A DNA stretch of 64,000 nucleotides from Sweltsa coloradensis (GCA_024449915.1 JAMZAV010004488.1:98323-162322); one strand, 5' to 3'. Shown: positions 28,501 through 41,889, numbered from the stretch's first letter. Translations and numbers: made by a program. Notes: generated by a model from the sequence alone, not told the origin.

Positions 28501-31500
28501 AAGACAAGACGAGGGAAATTAAGCCCAAATCAAAGGCAAAAGTTTAAAAACTTTTCCCAAATAAAACGGGAATAAAAAAAAACCCCGGGAAACCCTTTTT
28601 CATTGATGGGCAAAAAACGCTAACCAAAAAGAAAAACGGCCAAAAAATTTTGTATGGATTTCGACAAAATAAAATCTGAAATTTGAAAAATGTTTTACAT
28701 GACTAAGGATTATTTACTAAAAATCATAAAAAAAAACCAATTTAACGGGGGGGCCATACAAAAAAAAGGCCATTTTGGAACATAGAATTTATTTTTCTAG
28801 ACTTAAAAAAAAAAAATGGGGGGGCCCTTTTCATTTCAAAATTTTTTTTTTATTTTTTAAATTTTCGGTTTTTTGTCCCCCAAAGGAAATTTGTAAAAAT
28901 ATGCATGGGGCTTTTTTCCTTTGTATTTTGAAAATTTTATTTAGTACTTCCCAGTTTTTTGTATTTAAAAAATTTAAAAGCATGTGGGAAATAAAAAAAA
29001 TGATACCTATTTTTCATAAAAATTTTTTTGCATTTTTTTGAAGAGAAAATTTTTTGGGCCTTTTCCCAATCAAAAAAAAGGGTGGATTTTTTTAATTTTT
29101 CAATTACATTCCCCTATTTTTTTAAACTTGGATTCATAATTGAAAAAAACCGGAAACGCGGTCCTTTTACACAATTTCCATAAAATTTTTCCTTTTCTTT
29201 TTTTTTGGGCTCTGTTTGGGGGAAAGAAAAAAAGCCTATTATTAAAAAACTGTTTTGGCAACGGTGATGATGGAACCTATCAGGAGTTTGCAGCTCTTCC
29301 GCTTCTTAAACCAGACCAGGTGAGATTTGGGTTTGGGATGAAATAGCAAACTTGGGGGTTTCCTGCAGGTTTTGATAAAAATAAAAGGCCCTCGAGCCTT
29401 TTTTTAAAGACTTGAAAAACCCAATGGATTTTTGGCAAGTGGGGCCCAAAACTCACTGTTTTTTTTTAAAACATTGGTTAAGTGTTTAGTTTAAATGTCC
29501 CATCGCGAGGGGGGCCAAAATCGGTATAACATTTTATACGGGGTACGGGCCATTAAAGCATAAAGTTGTGGGTTTTGAACGGTCCCACGGAAACAACAGG
29601 CAAACGCCCTTCCGGGTGCTTGTACTGGGTTTTAAATTTCCCGGGCAACCTGAAATAAAATTTTTGGGAAAGGGGGGTTTGGGACGTATATTGTTGGGGA
29701 TGTTATATCTGGGACTGCTCTTCCCTTCCCCCCCCAAACCCTTTAAAAGGTGGGCCTCAGCATTTTTGAAATGAAAACCCTTTTTATTTTTCGGGGGTTA
29801 AAGTCATTGGAGCTCGACAAAAGGGGGAAATGGGTAATATAGGGGGAAAACGAGTCAACAACAGATAACAAACCCCTTCTCGTTTAAAGAAAAAAAAGGC
29901 ATCCACTTTTTTGGGTTTGGGGGAACACATTCTGCAATTTTTGGAAAAAGATGAAACCTCCTTCTTTTTCCGGGCTTCCCTTTTCCCATCACCCTAAAAG
30001 CTTTTCTCAATCTCCAAAGATAAAAGAAAAGCACATTTCAAGTCAAAAAAATGGTAATGGCTGTGGGGTCAGCAAGCAGTTGTTCTCAATACCCCAAAAG
30101 TAGAGGGTATGACACTTCATAACAAAACAATATGGCGACACAATATCTCACCCATGGATATTTTCTACGAGATGAAGACATTCCTCTAACAATCCACATT
30201 TAGATCATGACCCGGCTACCCTCAGTAACACAGTGGTAGGAAACTGAGAAATTCCACCACTTTGAGTGTTACGGGTGAAACCCCCAACAACCTCTTCAGG
30301 GGACACGGGACTTTAGGCCCCCCCCTTTCCCCCCACCCAGGGCCCACCTATCGCCGCACCCCCGCCGAAAAGCAGCAAATACTTTCTTTCTTCTTCCCAA
30401 AAAACTGCCGGAAAAGGAAGAATTTTATATTAGGGGGAAAGAAGGCGTGCATGCGTACCACACTGGGGCTTCCAAAAACCATAGGTTTTTCGATCCCCCA
30501 AGATTGCACTCGCAATTAATTAAAAACTATACGAGAAAGAAATTGAATTGTGCTAAAACCAAAAAGGGAAGCAAACGTGAAAAGGGGTTCTGGGCCGGGC
30601 CCCTGCTGCTATGGATGAAAATTAAAAAAATTTTTTTTTAATTTTAAAAAACCTAAAAAATTTTTTTGGTCTGTTTCAAACAAAAAACCGAAAAAATTCT
30701 TTAAAACATTAACCCCACACTTGGGCCTGTAATTTGAAAAAATTAAACCATTTTTTAAAAAAGGGGGCCGATTTGTAAAAACTTTGGAAGGTTCCCCACG
30801 GAAACCTTCCCGAAAACTGGGGGCTTTAAAATTTAAAAACCAGGGAAAAAAAAAACCAAAACCCGGGAAAAACGCGTTTTGGTTTTTTTTTAAAAAATTT
30901 TTAAAAAAAAAAAAAAATTATTTTTAAAAAAACCCCAAAACCCTTTTTTTTTAAATTTTAAAGGGTTTTTTTAAAAAAAAGGGTCGTTTTTTTAAACGTT
31001 TTTTTTAAATGATTTAAAAATTAGGGGGTAAACCTCAATCAAAACAACTTTAAAATCTTTTTTGCCATGTTTTCAAAATCGAAAATGCCCAAGCTCATCA
31101 TTTGGGATCTCCCCGTCGCTAGAAAAAGTGTTTGCCAAAAAACCAAAAGGCAAGGCGTGTTAACTTGAAATATTTAAAAGGGGAATATGTAAAAAAAATA
31201 AAAAATTAAAAAAAAAAAATGTTTTTAAAATTTTCCCAAAAAAAGAAATGACAAAAAAGGGAGCTGGGACTTATTTTGATCAAAAATAAATTTATTCTGT
31301 GTTTAATTTATTAAACAAATATTTCCATTATCTGACTTAGTTCTTCTAATAGTCCTAAAACATTTTAATCAACTTTTTGTGAATGATGACTTTCCGAGGT
31401 CGACGATGATTTGGGGTTTTTTGAAGGTAAAGTATAACAGAAGGGAGAAGGGGGAAAAACCCCGGGACCAGCACGTACCCCACTCCTTTTTGAAAGTAAA

Positions 31501-31509
31501 CCCAAAAGG

Positions 31510-31518
31510 ACCAACGGG

Positions 31519-31549
<31 letters not shown>

Positions 31550-31780
31550 GGGGGTTTTTTTTTTTTGGGGGGGGGGGGGAAAATTGGGTGGGGGTTTGGG
31601 GGGGTTTTTTTGGGGGGGGGGGTTTGGGGGGGGGGGGGGGGGGGAAAGGGGGGGGGGGGGGGGGGGGGGGGTTGTTGGGGAAAAGGGGGAAAAGGGGGGG
31701 GGGGGGGGGGGGGAAAAACAACCAAATTGGGCAGGGGGGCCCCCCACGCCAAACAAACCGGGAAAAACCCCAAAGTTTTC
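31510..31780. other. Extreme T and G runs
   Basis: A run of over 20 T is followed by about 200 bases that are nearly all G and T/A in runs of up to about 20 G. Apparent Gly- or Pro-rich frames here are trivial products of the runs. Best read as base-calling failure. Confidence 0.75.
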
Positions 31781-32284
31781 CCCGGGCCAAGCTGGGGGGC
31801 CAACCCCCACTCCCCCCGGGCCACGGGCCCCCTTTTCAAAACCCCGGGGCCCAGTGTGAACCGGTTAAACTAACCCCCGGGGAAACCGCGCTAATTAATT
31901 GGTTTTTTAAATGGGAATTTTGAAAATATGTGTCAAACTCATCGTGACAAAACCCATATTGTCCCCCCCCCCCAGGTAAACACATTTTTTTGGATTTTTT
32001 TTATGGGCCAAAGGGGGTCTCAGGTGGGAAACTGTAAATAGGTGGCAGCAAACCCGTCCGAAGAGGGGCCAAATTTACAATCCATCATGGGGCCCCCCCC
32101 CCCCCGGGACCCCATAACATAGTTTTTTTACGCGAAGTAAACCCCTTGCGATTGGGAAAACCCGTTATTTTTAAAATTGCCGAAATTTTTGGTTTTGGGC
32201 ATTAAATTTTGTGGTCTGATTGCCCCAAAGAAATAAAAGTTAATCACGGATGACCCTAAATTATGTCATTTTTATTTTATTTGG

Positions 32285-32440
32285 GTATTACTTTACTCTC
32301 ATATTTATCAACTTGGGTAATCGAGACAAGGGAGAGACGTAAGGGATGACGCGGGGGACCAAAAGGGGGGGGGGACAGGCCTGTGCTGGGGCAGAACCCC
32401 CCACAAGATTGGGGAGGGCAGGGGTTCCCCCCCGTGGAAA
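32285..32440 (+). mobile_element. Element B, truncated copy (first of a tandem pair)
   Basis: TATTACTTTACTCTCATATT, TGGGTAATCGAGACAAGGGA and GGACAGGCCTGTGCTGG landmarks; broken off at the CCCCCCCGTGG position where the next copy begins. Confidence 0.65.
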
Positions 32441-32780
32441 TTGGGTATTGGGTATTGCTTTAACTTTTCATATTTATGCAACTTGGCTATTTGAGAAAGA
32501 AGGGGGGGACCCTAAGGGATGACGGGGGGGGGAAAGGGGGGACAAAGGCCCGTGCTTTGGGCAAAACCACCCAAGCATATGGGTTTTGGGGGGGTTCCCC
32601 CCCGTCGTGGTCGTCTCCGTCTGTTTCATCAAACCCGTCCGTGGGTTTTCTTTGGGCCTCGCCGTCGGGAGGTAGTCAAAGGAAGGGTTCCCCGACGACG
32701 ACCCAGAGCTCGCCATTAGTGTTTTAGGGAGGAAAAATCCCCTATTTCCCGGGCCAAAACCCCGAGAAGGGGTCGAGTTT
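32441..32780 (+). mobile_element. Element B, second copy of a tandem pair, garbled
   Basis: Begins TTGGGTATTGGGTATTGCTT and keeps the full order of landmarks to CGACGACGACCCAGAGCTCG, CCATTAGT and GGGCCAAAACCCCGAGAAGG. Confidence 0.7.
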
Positions 32781-33119
32781 TGGGAATTTTTAAGGCCCTT
32801 TTGATTTTTGGGGGTTTAAAAAACCATTACGCAAACGAGGAGCCCAAAATGACAGGCCGAAAGGGCTTTAACTAAATTGACAGGGAAGCTTGGGGCATAG
32901 GCATAGGCCCGTGTGGTAAAAGCTTGGCCTAGTAGAGAAAAGTCAATTCTGTGGGCCTTTTCCCCCCCCCTAGTACAGTAGGCCTATGCATAAATATGCA
33001 AACTAACTCTAGCCTGTGAATAACTAAAAAGAGTTTTGGGCGGAAAAATCTATGTTTTAATAGCTGAAACTTTTCTAACCCCAAAGGGGGAATGGCTTCC
33101 CAATCTATTGCTGCCTATA

Positions 33120-33600
33120 GAACTTCTCAAAATGCTAGCCTAGGCCTAAGTAGGGGCCTAGGCTTTATTTTGGGATTTAAAATGTAGGTTTGGTTTCCCT
33201 TTCCTAGGTGGCCCTTGTTTAAAAGCCATTATTTTGTAAATGTTCCCCAAAGGGGGCCTAACCAATTTTTCAGGCCTTTTTCCGGGGTATATTTAAAAGT
33301 TTGTCAAAATACCCCTTTGGGTACCCTTAAAACAAAGTGATAGTTTTTGGCAAATAAATTTTCTAAAAGCTAAACCTAGGGCCCCAAGTAGGGGCCAGGC
33401 CTAGGGTTTATTTTTGGGGTTTAAAATGTTTGGTTTTTTCCTTTCCCGGTGCATTGTTATAAGCCCATTAGTAGTGTACTGTATTCCAAGGGAGCCTACA
33501 ATTTTCAGGCCTTTACAGGGTAATTTAAAAGTTGCAAGAGTAGCCTTGGCTACCCTAAGGGCAAAGATGAAAAGTTTTTGGGAAAATAAAAGGTCAAAGT
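33120..33600. repeat. Tandem duplication, two units of about 240 bp
   Basis: The unit from about 33145 (CTAAGTAGGGGCCTAGGCTT) is repeated from about 33385 (CCCAAGTAGGGGCCAGGCCT); both continue through a TTTAAAATGT.GGTTT block, a CAGGCCTTT block and GGCAAATAAA/GGAAAATAAA. It lies in the degraded tract, so the extent of divergence is unreliable. Confidence 0.55.
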
Positions 33601-34639
33601 ACTTACCCTCCATTTAACCTTTTTGACGGGTCATTTTAAAAACACAGTAATTTTTCTTTTTCAATCGCTGTAGGTCTAGGCCTAAGTCTACTAGAATTAA
33701 AAATAATATGCCCCCAACAATAAATTGTAGTCTAAAATCTATAGGTCTTTGGGGGGCCCACAGGCCTACCATTTATTAGTAGGAGAAGGCAAACTATCTA
33801 GTCGAAGCCAAAACTCCCTTTGGGGTACCAGTAGAATTAAATTTATGTTTTTCATCAGGTTGAAATTTTCTATGAAAAAAATAAAACCTTTAATTTCAAA
33901 AACCCATGAAGTTCGAAGATGGTTGTACCCGAGCACTCAGGTTTTCAAGGATTTAAAATTTATTTGCCAGATTCCCCTCAATAAATATACGTGGTGTGCT
34001 AAAGCTACTGCAAGTGCAAAAACAAGAGCGAAAACGGGAAAAATGTGCATTCAAAATTTTCCACGAAAATTTTTTATGCGATTTTTTTGCTGTTTTATCT
34101 GTGAGGGATAGGTTGGGGTTTACCCCTCAGTGTTCGAGCAGAAATGGGCCCCAAAAAGTAGAAAAACACTGCCCACGGGGAGATCCTTCGGACCAATGTG
34201 AGTGTCCGGGGAGGAGCTTGGGGCCAAAAAGGCACATTGCAAACATGTAATTGGGCAAACCCTTTTTTAGGTTTTAGTGGATTTTTTTTCCCTTTTTCTT
34301 TCAACACAGAAGGGAAAAGTTTACGGAAGTTTTTCAGACATTTCCCTCATCCAAAAGGGAAATACAAAGGGGCGCCTCTAAAATCCCGGGGCCCCCTTTG
34401 CCCTTTTTAAAAAATATAAAAAAGTGGAAAATGGGGAAAAACCCGGGGAAAAGGGGGTGGGCCCCGCCCCCTACATTTTTTAAAAAAAGAGAGGATAACC
34501 CTTTTACCCGGGAAGGGGATACAGATTTTTTTAAAAAACCTTTTTTAAATAAACCCACATGCAACCCAACCAAAAAAAAAAAAGTAAAGTAAAATTTTTT
34601 GCCCGTTTGATTGGTACAAAAAACAAATAGGCGTCGCAA

Positions 34640-37600
34640 GTTGGTTAATTTGCAATTTTTAAAAATGAAAAATAACAGAAAAAAAAAAATATAGTTTTTA
34701 AAAAAGGGTTTTAAAATTCCTTGTGCTTTTTCTGAAAAAAATAAAAGGTCCCAAATTACATGGGGTACATTGGTAAACTAAAGTAGTGTTTAAATATAAA
34801 ATTACAATTATTCCCCAGAAAAACATATATACCAAATGATAGGTGATCCCAAGTCAAATATACAAAAAATCAATTTTCCTGTTCGCCTGCCCTCAACGGG
34901 GGGGGGTAAGGGATTTTTGGGGTAGGTGCATTATCCTAGGAGCCCCGGGTTTGGCCTTTGGGGGTGGGGGACAAATATTCATGGAGAGATAATTTAAGTT
35001 ATCGAGGAGGAAAGGGTTTTTAGGTTTTTGTTTTAAAATTGTGTCTTATGACGAGTTAAGTACCTTGCTGGGGGGGCTTGTTTTTAAAAGGATGGAAGAT
35101 AAAATAGGGAGGGCCCTTAGAAAATAATGGGGGGTTGTGGGGGGAGATGGATGTGTCTCGAGGGTCTTTGGGGAGAAAGGTCCTGGACTTGAAAAATTTT
35201 TGGGGTTAATGGGGGGGTTTCAGGCGGACGAAAATATTTTTAGTCTGAATTAAAAGGCCGGTGAGATTTTGAGTCAAAACCTTTTTAAAAGGTGGGGGCA
35301 GGAGTGCCGCCCGGGGGCCCCCAGTTATATGGGGAAATGGCCCTTTTTTTTTTGCAGAATGAATATTTTTTTTGGCATGTGGGGAGGCACCCCAGAAGGG
35401 GAATGGCCCTAAGCGAGGGGGATTGGGGTATGGGGGAAGTAAAAAGATTTTTAAAAATATTGGAAGAAAAACAGCCTTCCCTTCATGCAATTTTTAAAAA
35501 CCCCCAAAAGAAGGGGGTGCCCGGGAAACCGATCATGAAATTTTTTAGTGTACAAAACAGTCCCGACCATTTTTTAAGGGGCAAAAATATATCTCTACGT
35601 TTGGTTTATTATGTTTTTAAGACATTGAACCCCTACAAGGGCTGCATCCGTTCCAAATTAAAAGGCCCTACGGAAAGGAGCGTACGCAAAAACCCCCATC
35701 TGTGATGGGCCCACGTTTTTTCGGCTAATGCAAAGCTTTAACCCTGAACAAACTTTCTTTAAAACTAAAAGGTAAACCCCCGGGGTTTTAATTCCCCCCG
35801 GCAACTGTCCCCTTTGGGAAAAAAAATGAGGGAAAGGGGCCTATTAAAGGGGCTAAAAAAACCCCAAAAAAATTTTTTTTACCACGTGATCTATAGCACA
35901 ATATACACTTAAAAGACCGTTTGAAAACCCTTTGGGCCGGTGCCCAAGAAAAATGGGCCCCCCAAAAAAAAGTTTTCCCCAACGTCAAAACTCAATAGTG
36001 AGGTCAGCAGGTAAGGAATGTATCCCCCCCCGCTTAGGCCCTAATCGTTTTCTTTTTAATATTAAAAGAAGCATAAATAGGGACTACGTCACAACATCAA
36101 AAATCCAGGTACATTCTGTGGGTTTAAAAAAAAACCCGTATTCAAACTGGAGGTGCAGGTGACAAAACCCTTTTTTTTCAAGGGGCTCAATTTTTAAACC
36201 TTTCAGGAATTTGAAGTTTCGTTAAAAAAATTGGGTGTTTGGAAGGCCAAAACCACCTTTTTAACGAATAAATGAAAACTCTTTTATGCTATTGGGAAAG
36301 GGGCAAGCCCGCATTCCCTTCAAAGATGAGCTAAACCCTTGTCAGCAAAAAATGAGGGGGGAAAAATAATTGTTTTTTTTCTTCAATCCTTTGGGAAAAT
36401 CCCAAACCCCATAATGGGGGAAGATTGTAAAGTGTTAAATTTTATTTAAAAATTTTTAAAACGCCGGGCTTCTTACATTATAAAAAACTTTCAATAACCA
36501 AACCAAAACCTAAGGGTCCCGAAATCTTTGGGGAAAATTTTCCTGACCATCGTTTTCTCGTGCAGATGATAAAAAAGTCATTAATTTGCTTTCTAAGTCC
36601 CCGACAAAAGGCTAAAAAATAGGGTTATTAAAAAAGCTTGTAAAAAAAAAAAAAAAACACGGGGGAAAAAATTTCTATCCCAAAAAATGTTCATAATCTT
36701 AAAAAGTAAAATTGGGAAAAAAAAACTTTTCTACGGGGCGCAAAAAACTTTCTCAGCGGGTTTGGACCCGCAAGAAAACCGATAATGAAGGGAATAAAGT
36801 CCTTTTTTAAAAGGGCTCATGACCTGTTAACTATTTTAAAAGGGGTTAAAAAAAAACCCCAAAAATTTTTTTTTACCACGGGGAAACTATAGCACAATAA
36901 ATACACTTAAAAAGACCGTTTAAAAAAACATATCTTGTAACTTGTTTTTTTGGGGAAAATTTTTTAAAATCGGTTTAAAAAACCCGCTTCTTTTTTTGGG
37001 CCCATTTGATACTAGAGCATAGTACCAATCTAAAAAAACCCTTTTTTATAACATCGTGTCCTTTTAAACGTGCCCAAAATACCCTCAAACACGGGAAAAA
37101 TATGAAATTCCCCAAAATTTACAAAAAACCCCCTCTTGGTAATCCCCATATTTTGACCGAAAATACTTTTCCCCCAAATTTTCAAAACCAAAAAATGGGG
37201 AAAATTTAAAAGAAAAAAACTGTAAGTACGTCAATAATTGGGGGCCTATTTTTTTTGATCAAAAACCTCCCAAGGGCACGGGGCCTAAAGATCGTCCCCC
37301 TGTTTTTTTCTTTGGGAGATTTTTTTGGGCCCATGGGACCTAGCTCTTTAAAAAATCATGTTTGACAATTTTTTGGGAGGTCATTGGGGGCCCCAAAAAT
37401 TTTTCTGTTTTTGCTAAAAAAATTTATTTTTTAATTAGCCTGAATGAAATATATTTTTTTAAATTTAAAACGGGTTAAAAAAACCCCTTTTTATTCAAAC
37501 AAAGGGAATGGAAAAATTGGGACTTTTAATTTCCATGAGTTGATTATGGATGATCTTATAAAAACACCCAAAAAAAACATTCGACCCGCACAGAAAAAAC

Positions 37601-38150
37601 ACTATGGCGAAAACATTTCTGGACCGCAAAAACCCAACCCCCCCCGGCCCCCCCCACCCCCCGGGTAACTCCCCCCCAAACCAACCCCCCCATGTCCAAA
37701 AGCAGTACCCTAAAAGGCAACTCCTGACAATTCTACAAACCCAAAATCGGAAAACCCAACCCCCCGAACCATAAAAAAAAACCGCTAAGGGATGAAGTAC
37801 AAACCAACCCCCCCTTATCACTGGTCCCCCATCTTTTCCCAACTTTGGGGCCCCCCAAAAAAATTTTCTAAATCAGGGCCCTTTACACCCCCTCCCCAAA
37901 CCCCACGGCATATCCCAGCCAACAAAATTTTCCCCAACTCCCGCACCGAAACCCCCCAAACCCCAAAAATTAGTTATTAGTTAGGTTGTTTTAGGGCATC
38001 AACAGTAAGTTTTTCCCGTGCCTATGTCAAAATGTATTTTGGGAAACTCCCAAAATTTTTTTTTCCATAATTGTGGATTTCCACCATGTTGGGCTTTTTT
38101 CCAATTGGGGGAAAGTAAGGGGAAGGGCGCGGGGGGGCAAAAGGGTTTGG
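34640..38150. repeat. Garbled duplicate of 38.23-41.7 kb
   Basis: Collinear anchors with a nearly constant offset: CTAAAGTAGTGT at 34778 and 38299; CAGAATGAATATT at 35355 and 38930; CATGAGTTGATTATGGATGA at 37534 and 41113; CCATAATTGTGG at 38065 and 41595. The offset stays between 3.52 and 3.58 kb. This copy has longer homopolymers and lacks single bases throughout. Confidence 0.85.
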
Positions 38151-38229
38151 GCAGGCCTTTTGGGGTGGTCAGAACCAGCAAGAAAAATAACAGTACAAAC
38201 AACAAACATATAGCTATTTAAAACATGGA

Positions 38230-41200
38230 TTATAAAAATTCCCTTTTTTCTTGTCTGCATAAAATAATAGTAAACTACTTACATGGAATACATTGTAACT
38301 AAAGTAGTGTTAAATATAAAATTGACTAATTATCACAGAGAACATGTATTCAGTGATAGGTGAGGCCCAAGTCACCTATCACAAAATATACAATTTTCCT
38401 GTTCGCACTGCCTCTCAAACGGGTGATGCTAGAAGGGTATTGTGGGCTTCAGGTGCATTACCTCTAGAGCCTGGGTTATGAGTCATGGAGGTGGGGGACG
38501 AATTATTCATGAGAGATGTAATAGTAACTGTTTATCGAGGAGGAAGGTGATTTAGAAGGTTGTGTTTGAACTATTGTGTGTCTGATGACGAAGTTAAAGT
38601 ACCTTGGCTGGGGAGCTTGTTTATAGAGGATGGATGATATAAGTTTTTTAGTGAGGGCACCTTTTAGAAAAAGATGTGATAGGTTTGTGGGAGGGGAGAT
38701 TGATTTGTCTCGAGGATCTTGTTAGATGGATCATGGACTTAGGAGATAGTATTGTGTGAAATAAGGAGGGTGTCAGAAGGTGACGAAAAGTAAGTGGCAT
38801 TACTTGATAATTCAAAGGGCCGGTGAGAGTATAGAGCTCTCAAACCTGATTTTAAAAGAGGTCGTCGGCAGGAGTGCCGTCTGGGGTAAACCGACGTTAT
38901 ATCTAATAGCGAACATGGCTTTCTTTTTGCAGAATGAATATTCTTTTGCATGTGGGAGGCACCACCATAGAGAAGGCAATAAGCGAGGGTATGGGGATTG
39001 GATATGGGCAATGTAAAACGATTTTTAACAATATTGGAAAGCAAATACAGCCTTCCCTTCATGCAATTAATTAAGACCACGCAAGTTGCAAGGGCTGCGG
39101 AATCCGATGCTGAGTTTCTTAGTGTACACGACAATCTGCCAGTTTTTGAAGGGACAAAAATATATCTCATACGTCGGGTTGAATTATGTTCAGAGACTAT
39201 TGAAGGCCCGTACAAGACTGCAGTCCGGATTCCAAATTATGGCGTAAGGAAAGGAGCGTACCAAACCTGCATCTTGATGGGTGCTCGTTGGTTCAGCTAC
39301 TGCATAAGCGTGATCATGAACAACTTGCTAAATCCTATAGTGTAACCCCGGGTATTCAATTCCAAGGCAACTGTGGTGACCCATTTGCGAAAAAATATGA
39401 TTGAAGGAGCGCTACTTAAAAGGGCTACAAAAACCTCCAAAAACTTATTTTCTTACCACGTGATCTATCGCACACATACTACACTTAAAACTGCCCTGTT
39501 TGAGCGCGGTATTGACTCGGTGCCCAAGAAAGACGTGCCCCACAAGAAAATGGTAGCACAAATAGCGTCAAGACCCTCAATAGTGAGAGTCGCTACGTAG
39601 ATGTATCACATGCTTAGTCATAATCGTAGTTCTTCTAATAGTGTAAGAGAAGCATAAATAGGACTACGTCCATAGCAATCTATCCAGGCTAACATTTCTG
39701 TCACATTAAAACAATCCAGCTATTCCCAAGCTGGAGGTGCAGGTTGACAAAGTCATTTACTTCAAGGTAGCGCTCAATTTAACAAACCTTTTCAGGAATT
39801 GAAGTTTCGTTAAAAATTGCTGTTTGGAAGGCAGCCACTGCTAGGCGAATAAGTGAGCTACTCATGCTATGGGAGCTGGGCTCAGAGTCTGCATCACTTA
39901 ACAACGATGAGCTTACCAATTGTCAAGCAAACAAAATGAGGGGGAATAATAATTGTTCCTTCTTCAATTACTTGTCATAAAATTCAAATCCTATAATGGT
40001 GAAATTGTAAAGTGTTATATGAATTAAAATTTTATAAATCGCCGTATCTTCTTACATTATAAAAAAACTTTCACATACATCACCTTCCTATAGGGTCCCG
40101 AACTCTTGGGACCTTATCCTGATATAAACCTATCGTCTTCTCTGTGTGCTGTATGAATAAATTTTGTCATTAATAGCTTTACTAAGTTCACGACAATGGC
40201 TACTAGGTTTATTTAACAAGCATGCTTTGTACAAAAAAACAACTACGGTGGAAAAATTACTATCCAAAGAGTTCATATCTATAAAATCGTAATATAAATA
40301 AAAACTTTTTCTAACGGACGATCCACAACTTTTCTTCTCAAGAGCGTGTATAGGACCTTGCAGAGATAGCCGATAATGAAGGTAATAATGTCCTTTTAGA
40401 GTCTCATGACTCTGTTAACTATTAACAGTGGGGCTAAAAATCTCTGACCTCTCCCAAAAATTATTTTTACTCACGTGAGTCTATAGAACAATAGGTAACT
40501 ACACTTAAATGACCGTTTTAAAAAAAAATTCTATCTTGTACTTGTTTTGGGAAATTTCTTAATCGGGCTTTAACACACTGCTTCTTTTTTTTTGGTCCAC
40601 ATAGATACTAGACGCATAGTACCAATCTAAAATGCCTTCTTTATTAACATCGTGTCTTGAAACTGTGCCCAATATATACTCCTCAAAACACGCAAAAATA
40701 TGCATGCCAAAATCACACGCCATCTTGGTAATCAGCGAGATTTTGTGACACCGAACTACTTGCTCAAATTACAAAACAATATAGAGAATTTACAGAAAAA
40801 TCTTTAGAGTACGTCATAATGGCCAATATTTTTTTTGGATCAAATCCTCCTCAAGGTCACCGGGCATAAAGATCGTCCCCCATGTTTATTTCTTATGGGA
40901 GATCTTTGCCACTTAATTGGGACCTAGCTCAAAAAATTCATCATGTTTGACAATTTTTGTGGGGTCCACATGGTGGCGCCCAATAATTTTTTTCTGCTAA
41001 ATTGTGCTAAATTCATTTCTAATTAGCCTGAATGAAATATATTTTTTGAGTTTAGCGGTTAAATACCCCTTTAATTCAAACAAAGGGAATGAGAGAATTG
41101 GTACTTAAATACCATGAGTTGATTATGGATGATACTTATAAAGCACCCACAACATTCAACTGCACAGACAACGACTATGGGCCGGAAAACATTGCTGGAT

Positions 41201-41560
41201 CCGCAATCCAGCCCCCCACGGCTACCGCCACCACCACCACCATTGTCAACAAGCAGTACCCTAGGGCAACTCCTGCATTCTACACCTCAAAATCGGAAAA
41301 CCCAACCCCAGAACCATAAAAGAACCGCTTATGTTGAAGTACAAACACCCACCCTCCTCTATACTGGTCACATCTTCCTGAACTCGGCCATATTTTCTAA
41401 ATACAAGGTCTTCACACCCTCAACCTCACGGCATATCCACAGCCACGACTTCCACAACTCCTGCACCGAAACCACACCCTGAAAAGTTAGCTTAGTTAGT
41501 TAGTGTTGCTTTTAGGGCACTCACCCTTGTAGAGTTACATCCAGTGCCTATGTCAAGTGT
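38230..41560. other. Clean member of the duplicated pair; no recognised gene
   Basis: Base composition returns to normal. A minus-strand frame of 158 codons (38739-39215) and a plus-strand frame of 115 codons (38998-39345, with an SDAEFLSVHDNLPVFEGTKI stretch) overlap the same bases; neither carries a domain I recognise, and neither frame is kept in the garbled copy. Frames at 41089-41482 are Thr/Pro-rich low-complexity. An internal similarity links 39430-39520 and 40440-40530 (both around a CACGTG word followed by ACTACACTTAAA). Non-coding repeat sequence is as likely as a gene. Confidence 0.5.
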
Positions 41561-41639
41561 TATTATTGGAATCCTCTCCCAAGTTTCGTTTGTTCCATAA
41601 TTGTGGTATTACCACATATGGATGTGTTGTTTTCTTTCC

Positions 41640-41885
41640 AGGGTCTATGGAGTGAAGTAAGGCAATACGCGGGGAACAGGGTGGGCCAGAGTGTGCTCTG
41701 TGCTGAGTCAAGAAACCAGCTCACAAGCGTATAGAGGCAGTGGAACAGGGTTCCCCAAAGTTCCGGGCGACGCTGTCGACACCTCAGATTCTCGCCATTT
41801 AGTGTTTTCAGGAGTGAGGAATAAATTCCCACTAATTACGGGCCAAAGCGCGACGAAAGAAGGGTTGCGAGTTTGGATTTTGACG
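41640..41885 (+). mobile_element. Element B, internally deleted copy
   Basis: Shares AAGTAAGGCAATACGCGGGG, ACCAGCTCACAAGCGTAT, AGGGTTCCCC, TTCTCGCCATTTAGTG, AATTACGGGCCAAAGCGCGA and GGGTTGCGAGTTTGGA-type landmarks with the others, but the CGTCGTGG...CCGTCGG middle is missing. Confidence 0.5.
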
Positions 41886-41889
41886 GCCC

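Larger units (their letters stand above)
24100..38200. other. Tract of degraded base quality (swollen homopolymers)
   Basis: From about 24.1 kb to 38.2 kb the sequence is dominated by runs of 3-10 identical bases (GGGG, CCCC, AAAAAA, TTTTTT, many AAAATTTT and GGGGCCCC junctions). Known repeats inside it (element B at 24915, 28236, 32285 and 32441; a Harbinger transposase at 25.4-26.5 kb) are recognisable but have inflated runs and frame breaks, and 34.64-38.15 kb is a garbled version of the clean 38.23-41.7 kb. Most likely low-quality reads entered the assembly. Frames read here should not be trusted. Confidence 0.8.

Noticed and set aside
31365..31923. Long overlapping frames encoding Pro-rich or Gly-rich proteins on both strands
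   Set aside because: They arise from runs of G/C and A/T in the degraded tract; no codon variety and no domain.
38739..39215. 158-codon minus-strand frame
   Set aside because: No recognisable domain, and overlapping plus-strand frames are equally open; not kept in the duplicate copy.
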